From an uncultured Succinatimonas sp. (lineage in GTDB: Bacteria; Pseudomonadota; Gammaproteobacteria; Enterobacterales; Succinivibrionaceae), in NCBI GenBank assembly GCA_937880335.1, contig CALFLJ010000111.1:1-16475 (forward strand): 16,475 nucleotides of DNA, given 5' to 3'. The notes beneath the pieces were generated by a model that saw only the letters and a list, made by a program, of their open reading frames with translations, did no database searches and was not told the DNA's origin. The translations under genes and the position numbers were made by a program. Shown here piece after piece: positions 7,031 to 14,611 of the stretch (position 1 is its first letter; the number at the start of each line of letters is the position of its first letter).

Positions 7031-7045
7031 TGGAGTAAAATTTCA
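7031..7045 (+). promoter_or_regulatory. Operator-like element overlapping the rpiR ribosome binding site
   Basis: TGGAGTAAAATTTCA directly precedes the rpiR ATG at 7046 and matches the 6565 palindrome at 13 of 15 positions. The TGGAG is also the best Shine-Dalgarno for this start, ten bases from the ATG, so the resemblance could be coincidence. If real, it would allow autoregulation. Confidence 0.35.
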
Positions 7046-7921
7046 ATGTCTGAATTACGGTTTGTCCCTAAAGGGAAGATTATGGGAGCTATAGCTAGGC
7101 TTGAACAAGAAATGCCTGCAGCCTTGTCCAGACTTTGTCGTTTTCTTTTAGGCCATCAAGAGGAAATCCCTAATTTAAACCTAGCAACTATTGCAAAAGA
7201 AGCAAACGTTGGCGAGGCTACTGTGGTGAGGCTTTCGAAAACTTTAGGCTTTAAAGGTTTCCACGAATTCAAATTACAGCTGGCAATTGAATTGTCAGAG
7301 AAGACCTCAGATGAGGAGAGTATTATTGATTCGCGAATAGAAGAGGATGATCCTCTTAAGATTGTTGGACGAAAAATTGTTAATCTAGTTCAAGCTGTTC
7401 TTGAGGAAAACCTTGACTATCTTGATTTAAAGAACTATCAAAAAGTAGTTGATGTAATATTAAAAGCACCAAAAATATTAATATTAGGTATGGGTAACTC
7501 CGGGCTTTGTGCAGAATTTTTCAAAAATAAACTCTGTCGCATTGGATTTAATGCAATGACTGAGTCAAATACGCATTTTATGTACACAGCTGCGGCACTG
7601 CTGCACCCAGGAGATGTTGCTATAGCGATATCACAAAAAGGTTCTGTTTATGAAACCGTTAAAGGGCTTAAAATAGCAAGAGAAGCTGGTGCTACATGCG
7701 TGAGTATCACTCATAAAATCAAATCATATCTTGCTAGAGTAACTGATTATATTTTATTTACAGGTAATCAGGAAAGTTTCTTACAAGGAGATTCTTTAGG
7801 AACTATTGTGGCACAATTACATGTTTGTGAAATTCTTTATGTTATGATTGTGCAAAAGAATGCTCAAAAAGCCTTTAAGACTAAAGAACTTACAGTAAAA
7901 GCATTAGGTCTTAAGGTTTAA
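7046..7921 (+). CDS. nanR: RpiR-family transcriptional regulator, probable sialic-acid regulator
   Basis: Cytoplasmic DNA-binding regulator, 291 aa. An N-terminal RpiR helix-turn-helix (about 15-80) includes LATIAKEANVGEATVVRLSKTLGFKGFHEFK. A linker follows, then a SIS sugar-phosphate isomerase domain (about 130-260) with ILGMGNSG (146-153) and AISQKGSVYETVKGLKIAREAG. RpiR/SIS regulators of nan genes (Vibrio NanR, Haemophilus SiaR) respond to an amino-sugar phosphate pathway intermediate; ManNAc-6-P is reported for Vibrio NanR. The canonical SxSG ligand loop here reads SQKGS (196-200), with Lys in place of the second Ser. Start at 7046 is supported by TGGAG ten bases upstream; ATG 7082 (Met13) preceded by AAGGGA is a possible alternative. 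Divergent from the nan operon, hence the assignment; the symbol is by role (E. coli NanR is GntR family). Confidence 0.85.
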   Translation: MSELRFVPKGKIMGAIARLEQEMPAALSRLCRFLLGHQEEIPNLNLATIAKEANVGEATVVRLSKTLGFKGFHEFKLQLAIELSEKTSDEESIIDSRIEEDDPLKIVGRKIVNLVQAVLEENLDYLDLKNYQKVVDVILKAPKILILGMGNSGLCAEFFKNKLCRIGFNAMTESNTHFMYTAAALLHPGDVAIAISQKGSVYETVKGLKIAREAGATCVSITHKIKSYLARVTDYILFTGNQESFLQGDSLGTIVAQLHVCEILYVMIVQKNAQKAFKTKELTVKALGLKV

Positions 7922-7948
7922 TTGTGTCTTATATGATTAAATAATAAA

Positions 7949-8000
7949 TTTAATACTACATGAAGTTTAAAATATAAATTATATGACATGTAGTATTAAA
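7949..8000. repeat. Perfect 14-bp inverted repeat downstream of rpiR
   Basis: Arms 7949-7962 and 7987-8000 (TTTAATACTACATG and its exact complement) enclose a 24-nt AT-rich loop, 28 bp after the rpiR stop. No T-run follows on either side, so it is not a classical terminator. It may act as an mRNA 3'-end structure or be the remnant of a small mobile element. Confidence 0.6.
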
Positions 8001-8174
8001 CCTAAGAAATTATTTTCCTTTATAAAAACAAAGATTTTCTGATTTTTTTAATTCTATAAATTGTAATTTAAGCCATCCTTTTACAGTTAAAGAGCATTAA
8101 GCTGCTCGAATTTATTTTCCTTATTTTCTAAGTTTAAATATATCAGCCTAAAAAAGTAATACTTTTGTCTATTA

Positions 8175-8190
8175 TTTGATTGTTATCACG
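8175..8190. promoter_or_regulatory. Possible CRP-type site
   Basis: TTTGA-TTGTTA-TCACG, matching 8 of 10 conserved positions of TGTGA-N6-TCACA, with symmetric flanking A/T. It is far (about 240 bp) from the best promoter of the downstream pair, so its target is unclear. Confidence 0.3.
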
Positions 8191-8421
8191 TTTATATTCA
8201 ATAAAATTAGTAAAAAAAAAGCGTAAATATGGATTTTTTTAGGATATTTTTACTTAAAATGTAATTTTTTTACGTAGTTTAAAAAAATTTTAAAAAATAA
8301 TTTTTTGAAATTATTTAGATTTTATTTGAATTTTACTCGTCGTTTTACTTAAAAAATACAAAAATTTGCAAAATTTTCCATTATCAAATCTTAAATAATT
8401 TTATCTTTTGATCGTTTTTTG

Positions 8422-8450
8422 TTGAAAAAAATCTTCTTTTTTACAATAAT
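8422..8450 (+). promoter_or_regulatory. Predicted promoter of the membrane-protein pair
   Basis: TTGAAA (8422-8427), 17-bp spacer, AATAAT (8445-8450); each hexamer is 5 of 6 to the sigma-70 consensus. Start predicted near 8457, about 60 nt before the ATG at 8517. Confidence 0.5.
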
Positions 8451-8516
8451 AGAGGCTAACATTTTAGAAAGATGGTAATTTATTTCACGTTCTTGCTCTT
8501 TACTTAAGAGGTTTTT

Positions 8517-9200
8517 ATGTTTGACTCGCAAAAGTTTATAAATGGGATCTTGTTTTTTGCAACAGGATATTTGTGTGCAGGTATTGTTGTGGCGTTGTTT
8601 GCCTCATTGAACTTTTGGGCTGACTTTCTTGAGGTAGGGGCTGGAATTATTTCTTTTGGATTTTTGGTTACTTTTGTGGTATCAAGTTTTTTAGGGCTTT
8701 TACTTATAAGATATCTAGTACCTAAATATGGAGCTAAGGCCATTTATGAGCAAGATATTCTGATAACTATGATTGGCCTTTTATTTTTAAGCCTTGCTTT
8801 CAATGATGCTATGTTAATTGTTGGCATTATTGTCACATCAGGATCGTTATCTGTATTTTTTTACGAAAACTTTAACAGACAAGTCAATATAGCTAGAAAA
8901 GGCAATATTCAATCGTTAAAGCTTGTTGCGTGGGCACTATCTCCAATCATAACCGTAACTTTGATTTTAACCTTTAATAATTATGGACTTTTAACGTGTC
9001 GCCTTATTTTTGCTCACTTCATTATTATTGCTTTCTGGGTTTGGACAACAAGATTATCTTTACATGAGAACTATGCTGACTCTCCAAAGTTTCTTCTTTC
9101 AACAAACGATTTAGTAAAAAGAGAGAATGTTTTAAACACCTCAGATAAAACTTTAGCAACTCCTAAAGAAGATGAGGATAAAGGAGTTGATAATGAGTAG
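8517..9200 (+). CDS. Six-helix membrane protein resembling half of an MFS transporter
   Basis: Family not recognised with certainty. The 227-aa protein has six hydrophobic segments (about 11-32, 42-64, 80-96, 98-115, 133-151, 156-176) and a hydrophilic, charged tail of about 45 residues (ending EDEDKGVDNE). Layout suggests the N-terminal six-helix half of a Major Facilitator: the loop after helix 2 (RYLVPKYGAKA) resembles a degenerate motif A, and helix 4 carries a Gly/Ser run (IIVTSGSLS). No second half follows in frame. Start is firm: AAGAGG five bases before ATG. The stop overlaps the next start by 8 bp (ATGAGTAG), so the two are translationally coupled and probably work together. It could be a reduced MFS protein, an accessory subunit or a lineage-specific membrane protein. 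Confidence 0.7.
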   Translation: MFDSQKFINGILFFATGYLCAGIVVALFASLNFWADFLEVGAGIISFGFLVTFVVSSFLGLLLIRYLVPKYGAKAIYEQDILITMIGLLFLSLAFNDAMLIVGIIVTSGSLSVFFYENFNRQVNIARKGNIQSLKLVAWALSPIITVTLILTFNNYGLLTCRLIFAHFIIIAFWVWTTRLSLHENYADSPKFLLSTNDLVKRENVLNTSDKTLATPKEDEDKGVDNE

Positions 9201-10536
9201 TTTTATTGCAAAGTCATTTTTTATCTTTTTATCCTTAACTCTTTGTAATTGTGTTTACGCCACTGAAATTTTTACCCGCTATACTCTCTATGGTGTTCGG
9301 TATGAACTCATTATTTTTGGAGCTATGTTAGTAGGGGTTGCTATTTTTTATAAAAAAACAATGAATGTTGCCATTATTGGTTTGCTTTCACTGTGTTTTT
9401 ATAAGTATGAGTTTGTAGATGGCTTTTCGGTAATAAGTAAACTCTTAGGTCATTACAATGATAAAGGCGAGTTTGTGTTTGGCTCCTTTAATACTTATTT
9501 AAATTTGGCTTTAATGTTACCTGGATTTGCACTTTTGGCTAATTTATTTGAGGAATCAAAGCTACCGGCAATCTTGCCTAGATATCTGCCTAATAATTTT
9601 TTAGGTGGTGTGATTTTACTTTTAATGATCTTTATCTTAAGTTCTTTTTTAGACAACATCGCAGCTGCAATGATTGGTGGTTCTTTGGCTATGACATTAT
9701 ACAAAGGTAATGTTCATATAGGTTTTGTTGCTGCAATTTGTGCAGCTGCAAATGCTGGAGGTGCAGGATCGGTAGTTGGTGATACTACAACAACCTTAAT
9801 CTGGATTTATGGAAAAGATCCGTTGGTTTTGGCTCACGCATTTATTCCAGCTACAGTAGCCATCTTAGTGGTAGCTTTTTTTGCCTCACGTCAACAGCAA
9901 AAATATTCACCAATAAATGTTGATGTTGATAAAACAATTCAGATTGAGAAAAGTAAATTAATTGTTGTTGTATTTATTTTAGCTTTGGCAATTGTCTTTA
10001 ATTATTTATTTGAATTTCCAGCAGCTGGTATCTGGGTTGCTTTAATCATAGGTGCTTTTATTACAAAAATTAAATTTAAACTTATAAAAAATTCTTTCGA
10101 ATCGACAGTATTTCTCGTGGTTTTAGTTTTTTGTGCTGAGCTTGTTCCTATAGATTCTGTACCTGATGCATCAATACTTTCAACATTAGCTATAGGCTTT
10201 GTCTCAGCTGTATTTAACAATATTCCTTTAACTCAGCTGTGCTTAATTAAGGGTGGATATGACTGGGCATTAATATCTTATGCTGTTGGATTTGGCGGAT
10301 CTATGATCTGGTTTGGTTCATCAGCTGGTGTAGCCGTCTGTGATATGTTCTCTAAGGCAAGAAGTTTTGTTAACTGGTTGCGATATGGATGGCATATTCC
10401 TTTTGGCTTTTTAATTGGTTTTGCTGTTTACTTAGTATGTTTAGGATGGGATCCAATGAAAGGAAATCCACCGTCTCAAATGCCTGAACCTGTAAGTTAT
10501 TCAGAGAGCATAGGTAATATGCAAATTCATCGGTGA
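9193..10536 (+). CDS. Ion Transporter superfamily permease (citrate/NhaD/ArsB-like)
   Basis: Inner-membrane transporter of 447 aa with an apparent N-terminal signal peptide (1 to about 23, ending CVYA|TE), as in NhaD-type antiporters, and about 10-12 helices. Two inverted half-repeats carry paired re-entrant motifs: FLDNIAAAMIGG (152-163) with GGAGSVVGDTTTTLIW (189-204), and FNNIPLTQL (341-349) with GFGGSMIWFGSSAGVA (366-381), the Asp/Asn-Asn pattern of IT-superfamily carriers. The frame runs back to an ATG at 9172, but ATG 9193 has AAGGAG six bases upstream and opens directly into the signal peptide. Substrate is unknown: sodium/proton antiport, a carboxylate or an oxyanion are all possible. 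It is not obviously linked to the nan or met-like operons. Confidence 0.8.
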   Translation: MSSFIAKSFFIFLSLTLCNCVYATEIFTRYTLYGVRYELIIFGAMLVGVAIFYKKTMNVAIIGLLSLCFYKYEFVDGFSVISKLLGHYNDKGEFVFGSFNTYLNLALMLPGFALLANLFEESKLPAILPRYLPNNFLGGVILLLMIFILSSFLDNIAAAMIGGSLAMTLYKGNVHIGFVAAICAAANAGGAGSVVGDTTTTLIWIYGKDPLVLAHAFIPATVAILVVAFFASRQQQKYSPINVDVDKTIQIEKSKLIVVVFILALAIVFNYLFEFPAAGIWVALIIGAFITKIKFKLIKNSFESTVFLVVLVFCAELVPIDSVPDASILSTLAIGFVSAVFNNIPLTQLCLIKGGYDWALISYAVGFGGSMIWFGSSAGVAVCDMFSKARSFVNWLRYGWHIPFGFLIGFAVYLVCLGWDPMKGNPPSQMPEPVSYSESIGNMQIHR

Positions 10537-10541
10537 TAAAT

Positions 10542-10572
10542 AAAGCCCAAAATTTATAAAATTTTGGGCTTT
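10542..10572. terminator. Bidirectional terminator between convergent operons
   Basis: Perfect 14-bp stem (10542-10555 with 10559-10572), core AAAGCCCAAAATTT, 3-nt loop. In the minus direction it is followed by ATTTATCACC after TTT inside the stem; in the plus direction the stem itself ends in TTT. It sits 5 bp after each of the two facing stop codons and serves both transcripts. Confidence 0.85.
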
Positions 10573-10576
10573 AAAA

Positions 10577-11704
10577 TTAATTTTCACTTATTTTTTCTAA
10601 GAATTCAGACAGAAGTGAAGCCTTTACTTCAGCTGTTTTAAGACATAGCCATTCTCTTTTAGTATGGGCATCTCCTCCTACTCCGCCAAAACCATCTAAG
10701 ACAGGGGTTTTAGTTTGTGAAATATGGTTGCCATCAGATACACCTCCTGACTTTATGTAGTAGGCTTTGATTTTAAGTTTTTCTGAAATTTCATTGATAA
10801 GTTCTTTTAGTTTACCTGTTTTAGGAAACTCTTCCATGGCAGGATTTACTAAAAGAATTTCATAACTGGCTTTAATATCTTCTCCAAAAGGAGTTTCAAA
10901 TTCTTTTTTAAATTTTAAATAGAAGTCATCCCATTGTTCTTTTTTCCAGAAACGGACATCTATTCTTGCAAAACAATCCTCTGCTATGGCGTTAGCGATA
11001 ATGCCACCGTTTATAACTCCAAAATTTACCGTAACATTCTCATTGGCAAGGGCATTTATTCTCAAAATACAATTAGCCATGGCATTAATTGCAGAACGTC
11101 CCTTTTCAGGACAAAATCCAGCATGTGCACCAACTCCTTTTAGGTGGATATCAATATGAGAGATGCCTTTTCTCTTTACTGTAAATTCTCCTAATTTAGA
11201 TTGTCCCTCAAATATTAATGCGTAGCGACTTTTTTTCGCTATATCATCCATCCATTGTGATGACTTTAATGATCCTGTCTCCTCATCAGGGTTATAGCAT
11301 ATTGCTATCTTAAGTTTTGAAAGTTTTTGTTCTGCAATCTTTGATAATCCCCATAGGATAATAAGATCACCGCCTTTCATATCCACTACACCAGGTCCAA
11401 AAGCTTTATTCTCGACTACTTTAAATGGACGTTCTTTAGCTTCACCTTGCTTAAAGACAGTGTCCATGTGACCTGTAAGCAGTACATCATAAGATGTGGC
11501 TTTAGGATCATTGGTAACAAAAAGTCCCTTTCCTACTGAATTCCCAAGGTCGACTATTTCTGTAAAAAAACCAGCTTCATCGTAAAAGCTCTTAAGTTTA
11601 TAGGCAACCTCAGTTACACCATCTACATTAGTTGTGCCTGAGTCGATATTTACTATATCTTCAAGTTTTTTTACGAAATCATTTAGAGTTTTTATTTTTG
11701 ACAT
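10577..11704 (-). CDS. M20-family metallopeptidase / N-acyl-amino-acid hydrolase
   Basis: Zinc-dependent amidohydrolase of 375 aa, no signal peptide, so cytoplasmic. Co-catalytic metal site: H79 in GHMDTV, bridging D108 in GVVDMKGG, catalytic E141 and ligand E142 in PDEETGS, E166 in FEGQ, and H347 in GGDAHTKREW. The dimerisation domain carries GVGAHAG (H194), as in glutamate carboxypeptidase (CPG2), ArgE/DapE and aminoacylases. Exact substrate cannot be read from sequence; CPG2-like carboxypeptidase, dipeptidase or N-acyl-L-amino-acid deacylase all fit. Being last in an operon with an N-acylamino-acid racemase and a methionine-type importer favours N-acyl-amino-acid hydrolysis. Start has AAGGA six bases upstream, 9 bp after metI. 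Confidence 0.88.
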   Translation of the reverse strand: MSKIKTLNDFVKKLEDIVNIDSGTTNVDGVTEVAYKLKSFYDEAGFFTEIVDLGNSVGKGLFVTNDPKATSYDVLLTGHMDTVFKQGEAKERPFKVVENKAFGPGVVDMKGGDLIILWGLSKIAEQKLSKLKIAICYNPDEETGSLKSSQWMDDIAKKSRYALIFEGQSKLGEFTVKRKGISHIDIHLKGVGAHAGFCPEKGRSAINAMANCILRINALANENVTVNFGVINGGIIANAIAEDCFARIDVRFWKKEQWDDFYLKFKKEFETPFGEDIKASYEILLVNPAMEEFPKTGKLKELINEISEKLKIKAYYIKSGGVSDGNHISQTKTPVLDGFGGVGGDAHTKREWLCLKTAEVKASLLSEFLEKISEN

Positions 11705-11713
11705 GACAAATCC

Positions 11714-12394
11714 TTAAAAGGTCGTTTTTTTAATGATAATTTTACCAATACCCTGAAATACGCTTATTAAAAGCAAGACTACGGCTACAACTAACCAGAT
11801 CATGTCGCGATAACCCATTTGATAACCATAACGAATTGCAAAATCTCCGATTCCTCCTGCGCCTATAGCTCCGGCAATAGCGGTAATACCAATAAAGCTT
11901 ACAAAGGTGATCATGGTGACACGGGTAATACCTGGAATAGATTCCTTTAGATAAACAGAGAAAATAATCTCTAAAGGTCTAAGTCCCATTGCTTTGCTTG
12001 CTTCAATAAGACCTTTATCTAAATTGGATAATACAGTTTCAACCTGACGAGAGAAGAATGGGACTGTACCAAAGACTAGAGCTACAAATGAGCCGTAAAG
12101 TCCGGAGCCTGTTCCAACTAAAAATCTAGAAAGAGGAATTAGTAGGACCATTAAAATAATAAACGGGATGGCTCGAAGCAAATCGATGGCTCTGTCAAAA
12201 AAGGTAAAGAGAACTTTATTTTCTAAAATACCACCACTTTTACAGACAACCAGAAGAACTCCTATAAAAATGCCTAGAAACCAGGCTATTGTTCCTGAGA
12301 CTATGATCATGATAAAAGTTTGGTATAAACTTAGATAAAATTCATCACTAAGTCTTTGAAAATTTGGTAAAAGTAAATTTATTATATCGTTCAT
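11714..12394 (-). CDS. metI: MetI-like ABC transporter permease
   Basis: Inner-membrane permease subunit of a methionine-type (MetNIQ/NlpA) importer. It is 226 aa with about five helices and the ABC-coupling EAA loop EASKAMGLRPLEIIFSVYLKESIPGI-type segment (about 131-156), followed by FVSFIGITAIAGAIGAGGIGDFAIRYGY, characteristic of MetI. The ATG overlaps the metN stop (ATGA), so translation is coupled to the ATPase. Function as D/L-methionine or N-acyl-amino-acid uptake is inferred from MetN and MetQ partners and from the enzymes in the operon. Confidence 0.92.
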   Translation of the reverse strand: MNDIINLLLPNFQRLSDEFYLSLYQTFIMIIVSGTIAWFLGIFIGVLLVVCKSGGILENKVLFTFFDRAIDLLRAIPFIILMVLLIPLSRFLVGTGSGLYGSFVALVFGTVPFFSRQVETVLSNLDKGLIEASKAMGLRPLEIIFSVYLKESIPGITRVTMITFVSFIGITAIAGAIGAGGIGDFAIRYGYQMGYRDMIWLVVAVVLLLISVFQGIGKIIIKKTTF

Positions 12395-13422
12395 GCTCTT
12401 AAGATCTCCAATAAAATACCTTGTTCTTTAATAAAATTCAGAGCATCTTCTAATGCCTTATCGTTTCCTGATAATTGCACACCTAATCTACCTATAGGCA
12501 TTTTTTCTATGTAATCAATATTTCCGTATAAAATGTTGGCCTCTATTTTAAATTTTTCATAAAGCTTGCTCATAATTGGTAATGAGGTAGATTTTCCTGT
12601 GTAGGTTAAAAGATATATAGGTTTGCTTTTATCTATAAAATTAAAATTGTTTCCATTTTCTATAAGTTCTAAAAAGTGACTTTTATTGCTATCTGTTTCA
12701 ATAAAACTCTTGCTTAATGCTGTTTTAGGATTTGAAAACAGATCGTATACATTGCCACATTCGACAATCTGTCCATTCTCCATAATTGCCGCTTTATTGC
12801 AGATAGCCTTTACTACCGACATCTGATGAGTAATGATGACGATGGTCAGGTTGAGCTTTTCATTTAATTCCTTTAAAAGCTTTAAAATTGAAATCGTAGT
12901 TTTGGGATCTAAAGCTGAGGTAGCCTCATCACACAATAGAATTTTAGGATCACAGGCAAGAGCTCTAGCTATAGCAACACGCTGTTTTTGACCTCCAGAA
13001 AGTTGGCTTGGATAGGCTGTAGCTTTATCGCTAAGTTCAACTAAGTCTAGAAGTTTTAATATTTTTTCTTTTCTTTGCTCTTTTTTTAGCCTTGTTCGTT
13101 TTAGTGGTAGATCAATATTGTCAAAAACATTGCGAGAGGGCATGAGATTGAAATGTTGGAAGATCATGCCAATAGACTTGCGAACATTAGATAGTTCTTT
13201 GTCGCTTATCTGTGTAATATCAAGACCATCGATTATTACCTGTCCTAAATCAGGTTTTTCAAGAAGATTTATGCATCTTACTAAGGTACTTTTTCCTGCA
13301 CCAGAAAAACCTATAACTCCAAAGATCTCTCCTTTATTTATTGAGAGCGAAACATCTTTTAGGGCATGGACTTGTTTATTTTCAGTTTTAAAAGTTTTGT
13401 CTATATGTGTAAGCTTTATCAT
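12391..13422 (-). CDS. metN: MetN-like ABC transporter ATPase with C-terminal NIL domain
   Basis: Cytoplasmic ATPase of a methionine-type importer, 343 aa. Walker A GFSGAGKST (38-46), Q-loop FQHFNLM (88-94), signature LSGGQKQR (141-148), Walker B ILLCDE (161-166), D-loop SALD and switch His199. The C-terminal part from about residue 265 (IYLLTYTGKSTSLPIMSKLYEKF ... IGRLGVQLSGNDKALEDALNFI region) is a NIL domain, which in MetN binds intracellular methionine and inhibits transport. Its presence argues for a methionine-type substrate rather than a polar amino acid. The start lies 4 bp after the racemase stop with only a weak AAG ribosome site, so translation probably depends on coupling. Confidence 0.94.
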   Translation of the reverse strand: MIKLTHIDKTFKTENKQVHALKDVSLSINKGEIFGVIGFSGAGKSTLVRCINLLEKPDLGQVIIDGLDITQISDKELSNVRKSIGMIFQHFNLMPSRNVFDNIDLPLKRTRLKKEQRKEKILKLLDLVELSDKATAYPSQLSGGQKQRVAIARALACDPKILLCDEATSALDPKTTISILKLLKELNEKLNLTIVIITHQMSVVKAICNKAAIMENGQIVECGNVYDLFSNPKTALSKSFIETDSNKSHFLELIENGNNFNFIDKSKPIYLLTYTGKSTSLPIMSKLYEKFKIEANILYGNIDYIEKMPIGRLGVQLSGNDKALEDALNFIKEQGILLEILRA

Positions 13423-13426
13423 AATA

Positions 13427-14542
13427 TTATCTTAGTTTTATACATTTGTATGATTGAGTGTAGTGATTGAGCTTATCTAAAGATACATGCACTCCTGATC
13501 CTGTATTTTGAGGAAGGTTTATTGTGCTATCTTTGTTTACAACAAATTCCTCACAGGTCAAATTATCTTTAAAATAGGTATAGGAGCTCATGATATCGTT
13601 TTCATATATATAATTTTTTAAGCTAGCTGAGGCTATGTTGTAGGCCTGTCCTATATCTGTTTCAAGCATGCCTCCACACCAAACACCTACATCGTGTTTT
13701 TCACATAAAGATGCGATAGACTTTGCATTAGCAAGGCCACCTACACGGGCAACTTTAATATTTATAATTTTGCAGGCTCTAAGTTTTAATGCTTTTTTTG
13801 CATCATCGATGCTGTCTATACATTCATCTAAACATATAGGGGTCTTAATTTTCTTTTGTAACTCACTGTGAAAAACAATATCGTCAAAGGACAGGGGCTG
13901 CTCAATCAAGATAAGATTAAAATTATCTAAAGCTTTTAAGATTTCAATATCATCAAGTGTATAGGCACTGTTTGCATCAACCTGTAACTTTATATCAGGA
14001 AAGACCTCGCGTACTTTTTCTAAATATTTAAGATCATATTGAGGTTTTATTTTTATTTTAAAGCGTGAGTAACCTTGGGACTTAAATTTATTGATACTTT
14101 CAACTAGTTCATCTGGAGTATCTTTTATACCGATACTAATTCCAACTTTTACCTTATCTCTAACTCCACCAATATATTGATAGAGTTTGCTGTGTGCTTT
14201 TTTTGAGAAAAGATCAAATATTGCAGTCTCGATTGCTGATCTTGCAAAAAAATTACGTCTTATATGAGCAAATGCCTTTGAAATGTCATAAGGATCTGTT
14301 ATATCACCTAATTTTTTTAACAGAGGGCAAATGTAATTTTCGATAATAGCTTGTGCTGTATATACAGTTTCCTCGTTATAAAGAGGCCAAGATAGGGCAG
14401 GGCACTCACCATAACCTACAAGTCCGTCAGCATAAACCTCAACAATCAGTATATCTTTATCATAAAGAGTACCAAAACTTGGTGCAAAAGGCTCAACAAG
14501 GTCTAATTTGACACGTCTTAAACGAATTTCTTCAATCTTCAT
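13427..14542 (-). CDS. N-succinylamino-acid (N-acylamino-acid) racemase, enolase superfamily
   Basis: Cytoplasmic Mg-dependent racemase of the OSBS/NSAR branch, 371 aa, family length. Seen: capping domain with RRVKLDLVEPFAPSFGT and GYGECPALSWPLY; catalytic FKIKIKP (K162, K164), metal ligands D189 (QVDAN), E214 (LIEQP) and D239 (CLDEC), opposing base K263 (NIKVARVGG), and VWCGGMLETDIGQA. By recall these align almost one-to-one with Amycolatopsis N-acylamino-acid racemase. No menaquinone genes are nearby, so an o-succinylbenzoate synthase role is unlikely; dipeptide epimerase is a less good match. Start has AGGA seven bases upstream, after a T6-tailed hairpin behind metQ. Located inside a methionine-type ABC operon with an M20 hydrolase, it probably interconverts D and L N-acyl-amino acids after uptake. 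Confidence 0.9.
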   Translation of the reverse strand: MKIEEIRLRRVKLDLVEPFAPSFGTLYDKDILIVEVYADGLVGYGECPALSWPLYNEETVYTAQAIIENYICPLLKKLGDITDPYDISKAFAHIRRNFFARSAIETAIFDLFSKKAHSKLYQYIGGVRDKVKVGISIGIKDTPDELVESINKFKSQGYSRFKIKIKPQYDLKYLEKVREVFPDIKLQVDANSAYTLDDIEILKALDNFNLILIEQPLSFDDIVFHSELQKKIKTPICLDECIDSIDDAKKALKLRACKIINIKVARVGGLANAKSIASLCEKHDVGVWCGGMLETDIGQAYNIASASLKNYIYENDIMSSYTYFKDNLTCEEFVVNKDSTINLPQNTGSGVHVSLDKLNHYTQSYKCIKLR

Positions 14543-14553
14543 AAACTTTTCCT

Positions 14554-14585
14554 AAAAAACTCCCTTCAGGGGGCATGGAAGGGAG
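14554..14585 (-). terminator. Attenuator-type hairpin between metQ and racemase gene
   Basis: 8-bp stem (14560-14567 with 14578-14585, CTCCCTTC/GAAGGGAG), 10-nt loop, then six T on the minus strand (14554-14559). The form is a rho-independent terminator placed just before the racemase Shine-Dalgarno. Partial read-through would give more binding protein than enzymes and permease, as is common in ABC operons led by the binding-protein gene. Confidence 0.65.
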
Positions 14586-14611
14586 AAAATGTTTGATAGA
14601 ACCTTTGATTT

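Larger units (their letters stand above)
6354..7045. other. Divergent nanM / rpiR control region, no protein gene
   Basis: About 690 bp of very AT-rich DNA between the nan operon and its probable regulator gene. No credible coding frame was found. It contains the nanM promoter, TGGAGT elements, two copies of AGTTAACTT (6414-6422 and 6501-6509), an exact inverted repeat AAAGTTAA-N7-TTAACTTT (6401-6423), TTTGT-CGT-ACAAA (6607-6619), and a near-direct repeat TTGCGTTATAA / TTGCATTATAA (starting 6802 and 6822, 20 bp apart). A plus-strand TTGATT-N18-TATATT (6511-6540) could be a promoter for a long leader to rpiR or a small RNA, but AT-richness makes chance matches easy. Confidence 0.7.
7922..8516. 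other. Gene-free AT-rich spacer before the membrane-protein pair
   Basis: About 595 bp without a credible gene. It holds a long inverted repeat after rpiR (7949-8000), a weak 5-bp stem GAGCA/TGCTC (8092-8107), a CRP-like site (8175-8190), long A/T tracts (8210-8400) and a plausible plus-strand promoter (8422-8450). Confidence 0.7.

Noticed and set aside
8504..8743. Open minus-strand frame of 79 codons across the start of the six-helix protein gene
   Set aside because: The plus-strand frame has a strong Shine-Dalgarno, hydrophobic segments and coupling to the next gene; the minus frame is a shadow.
13118..13435. Open plus-strand frame of 105 codons antisense to metN
   Set aside because: It mirrors the conserved ABC ATPase coding sequence and has no independent evidence.
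13427..14542. o-Succinylbenzoate synthase (menC) for menaquinone
   Set aside because: Same fold and motifs, but no men genes are near and the sequence follows the NSAR/N-acylamino-acid racemase branch; the operon context is transport and hydrolysis.
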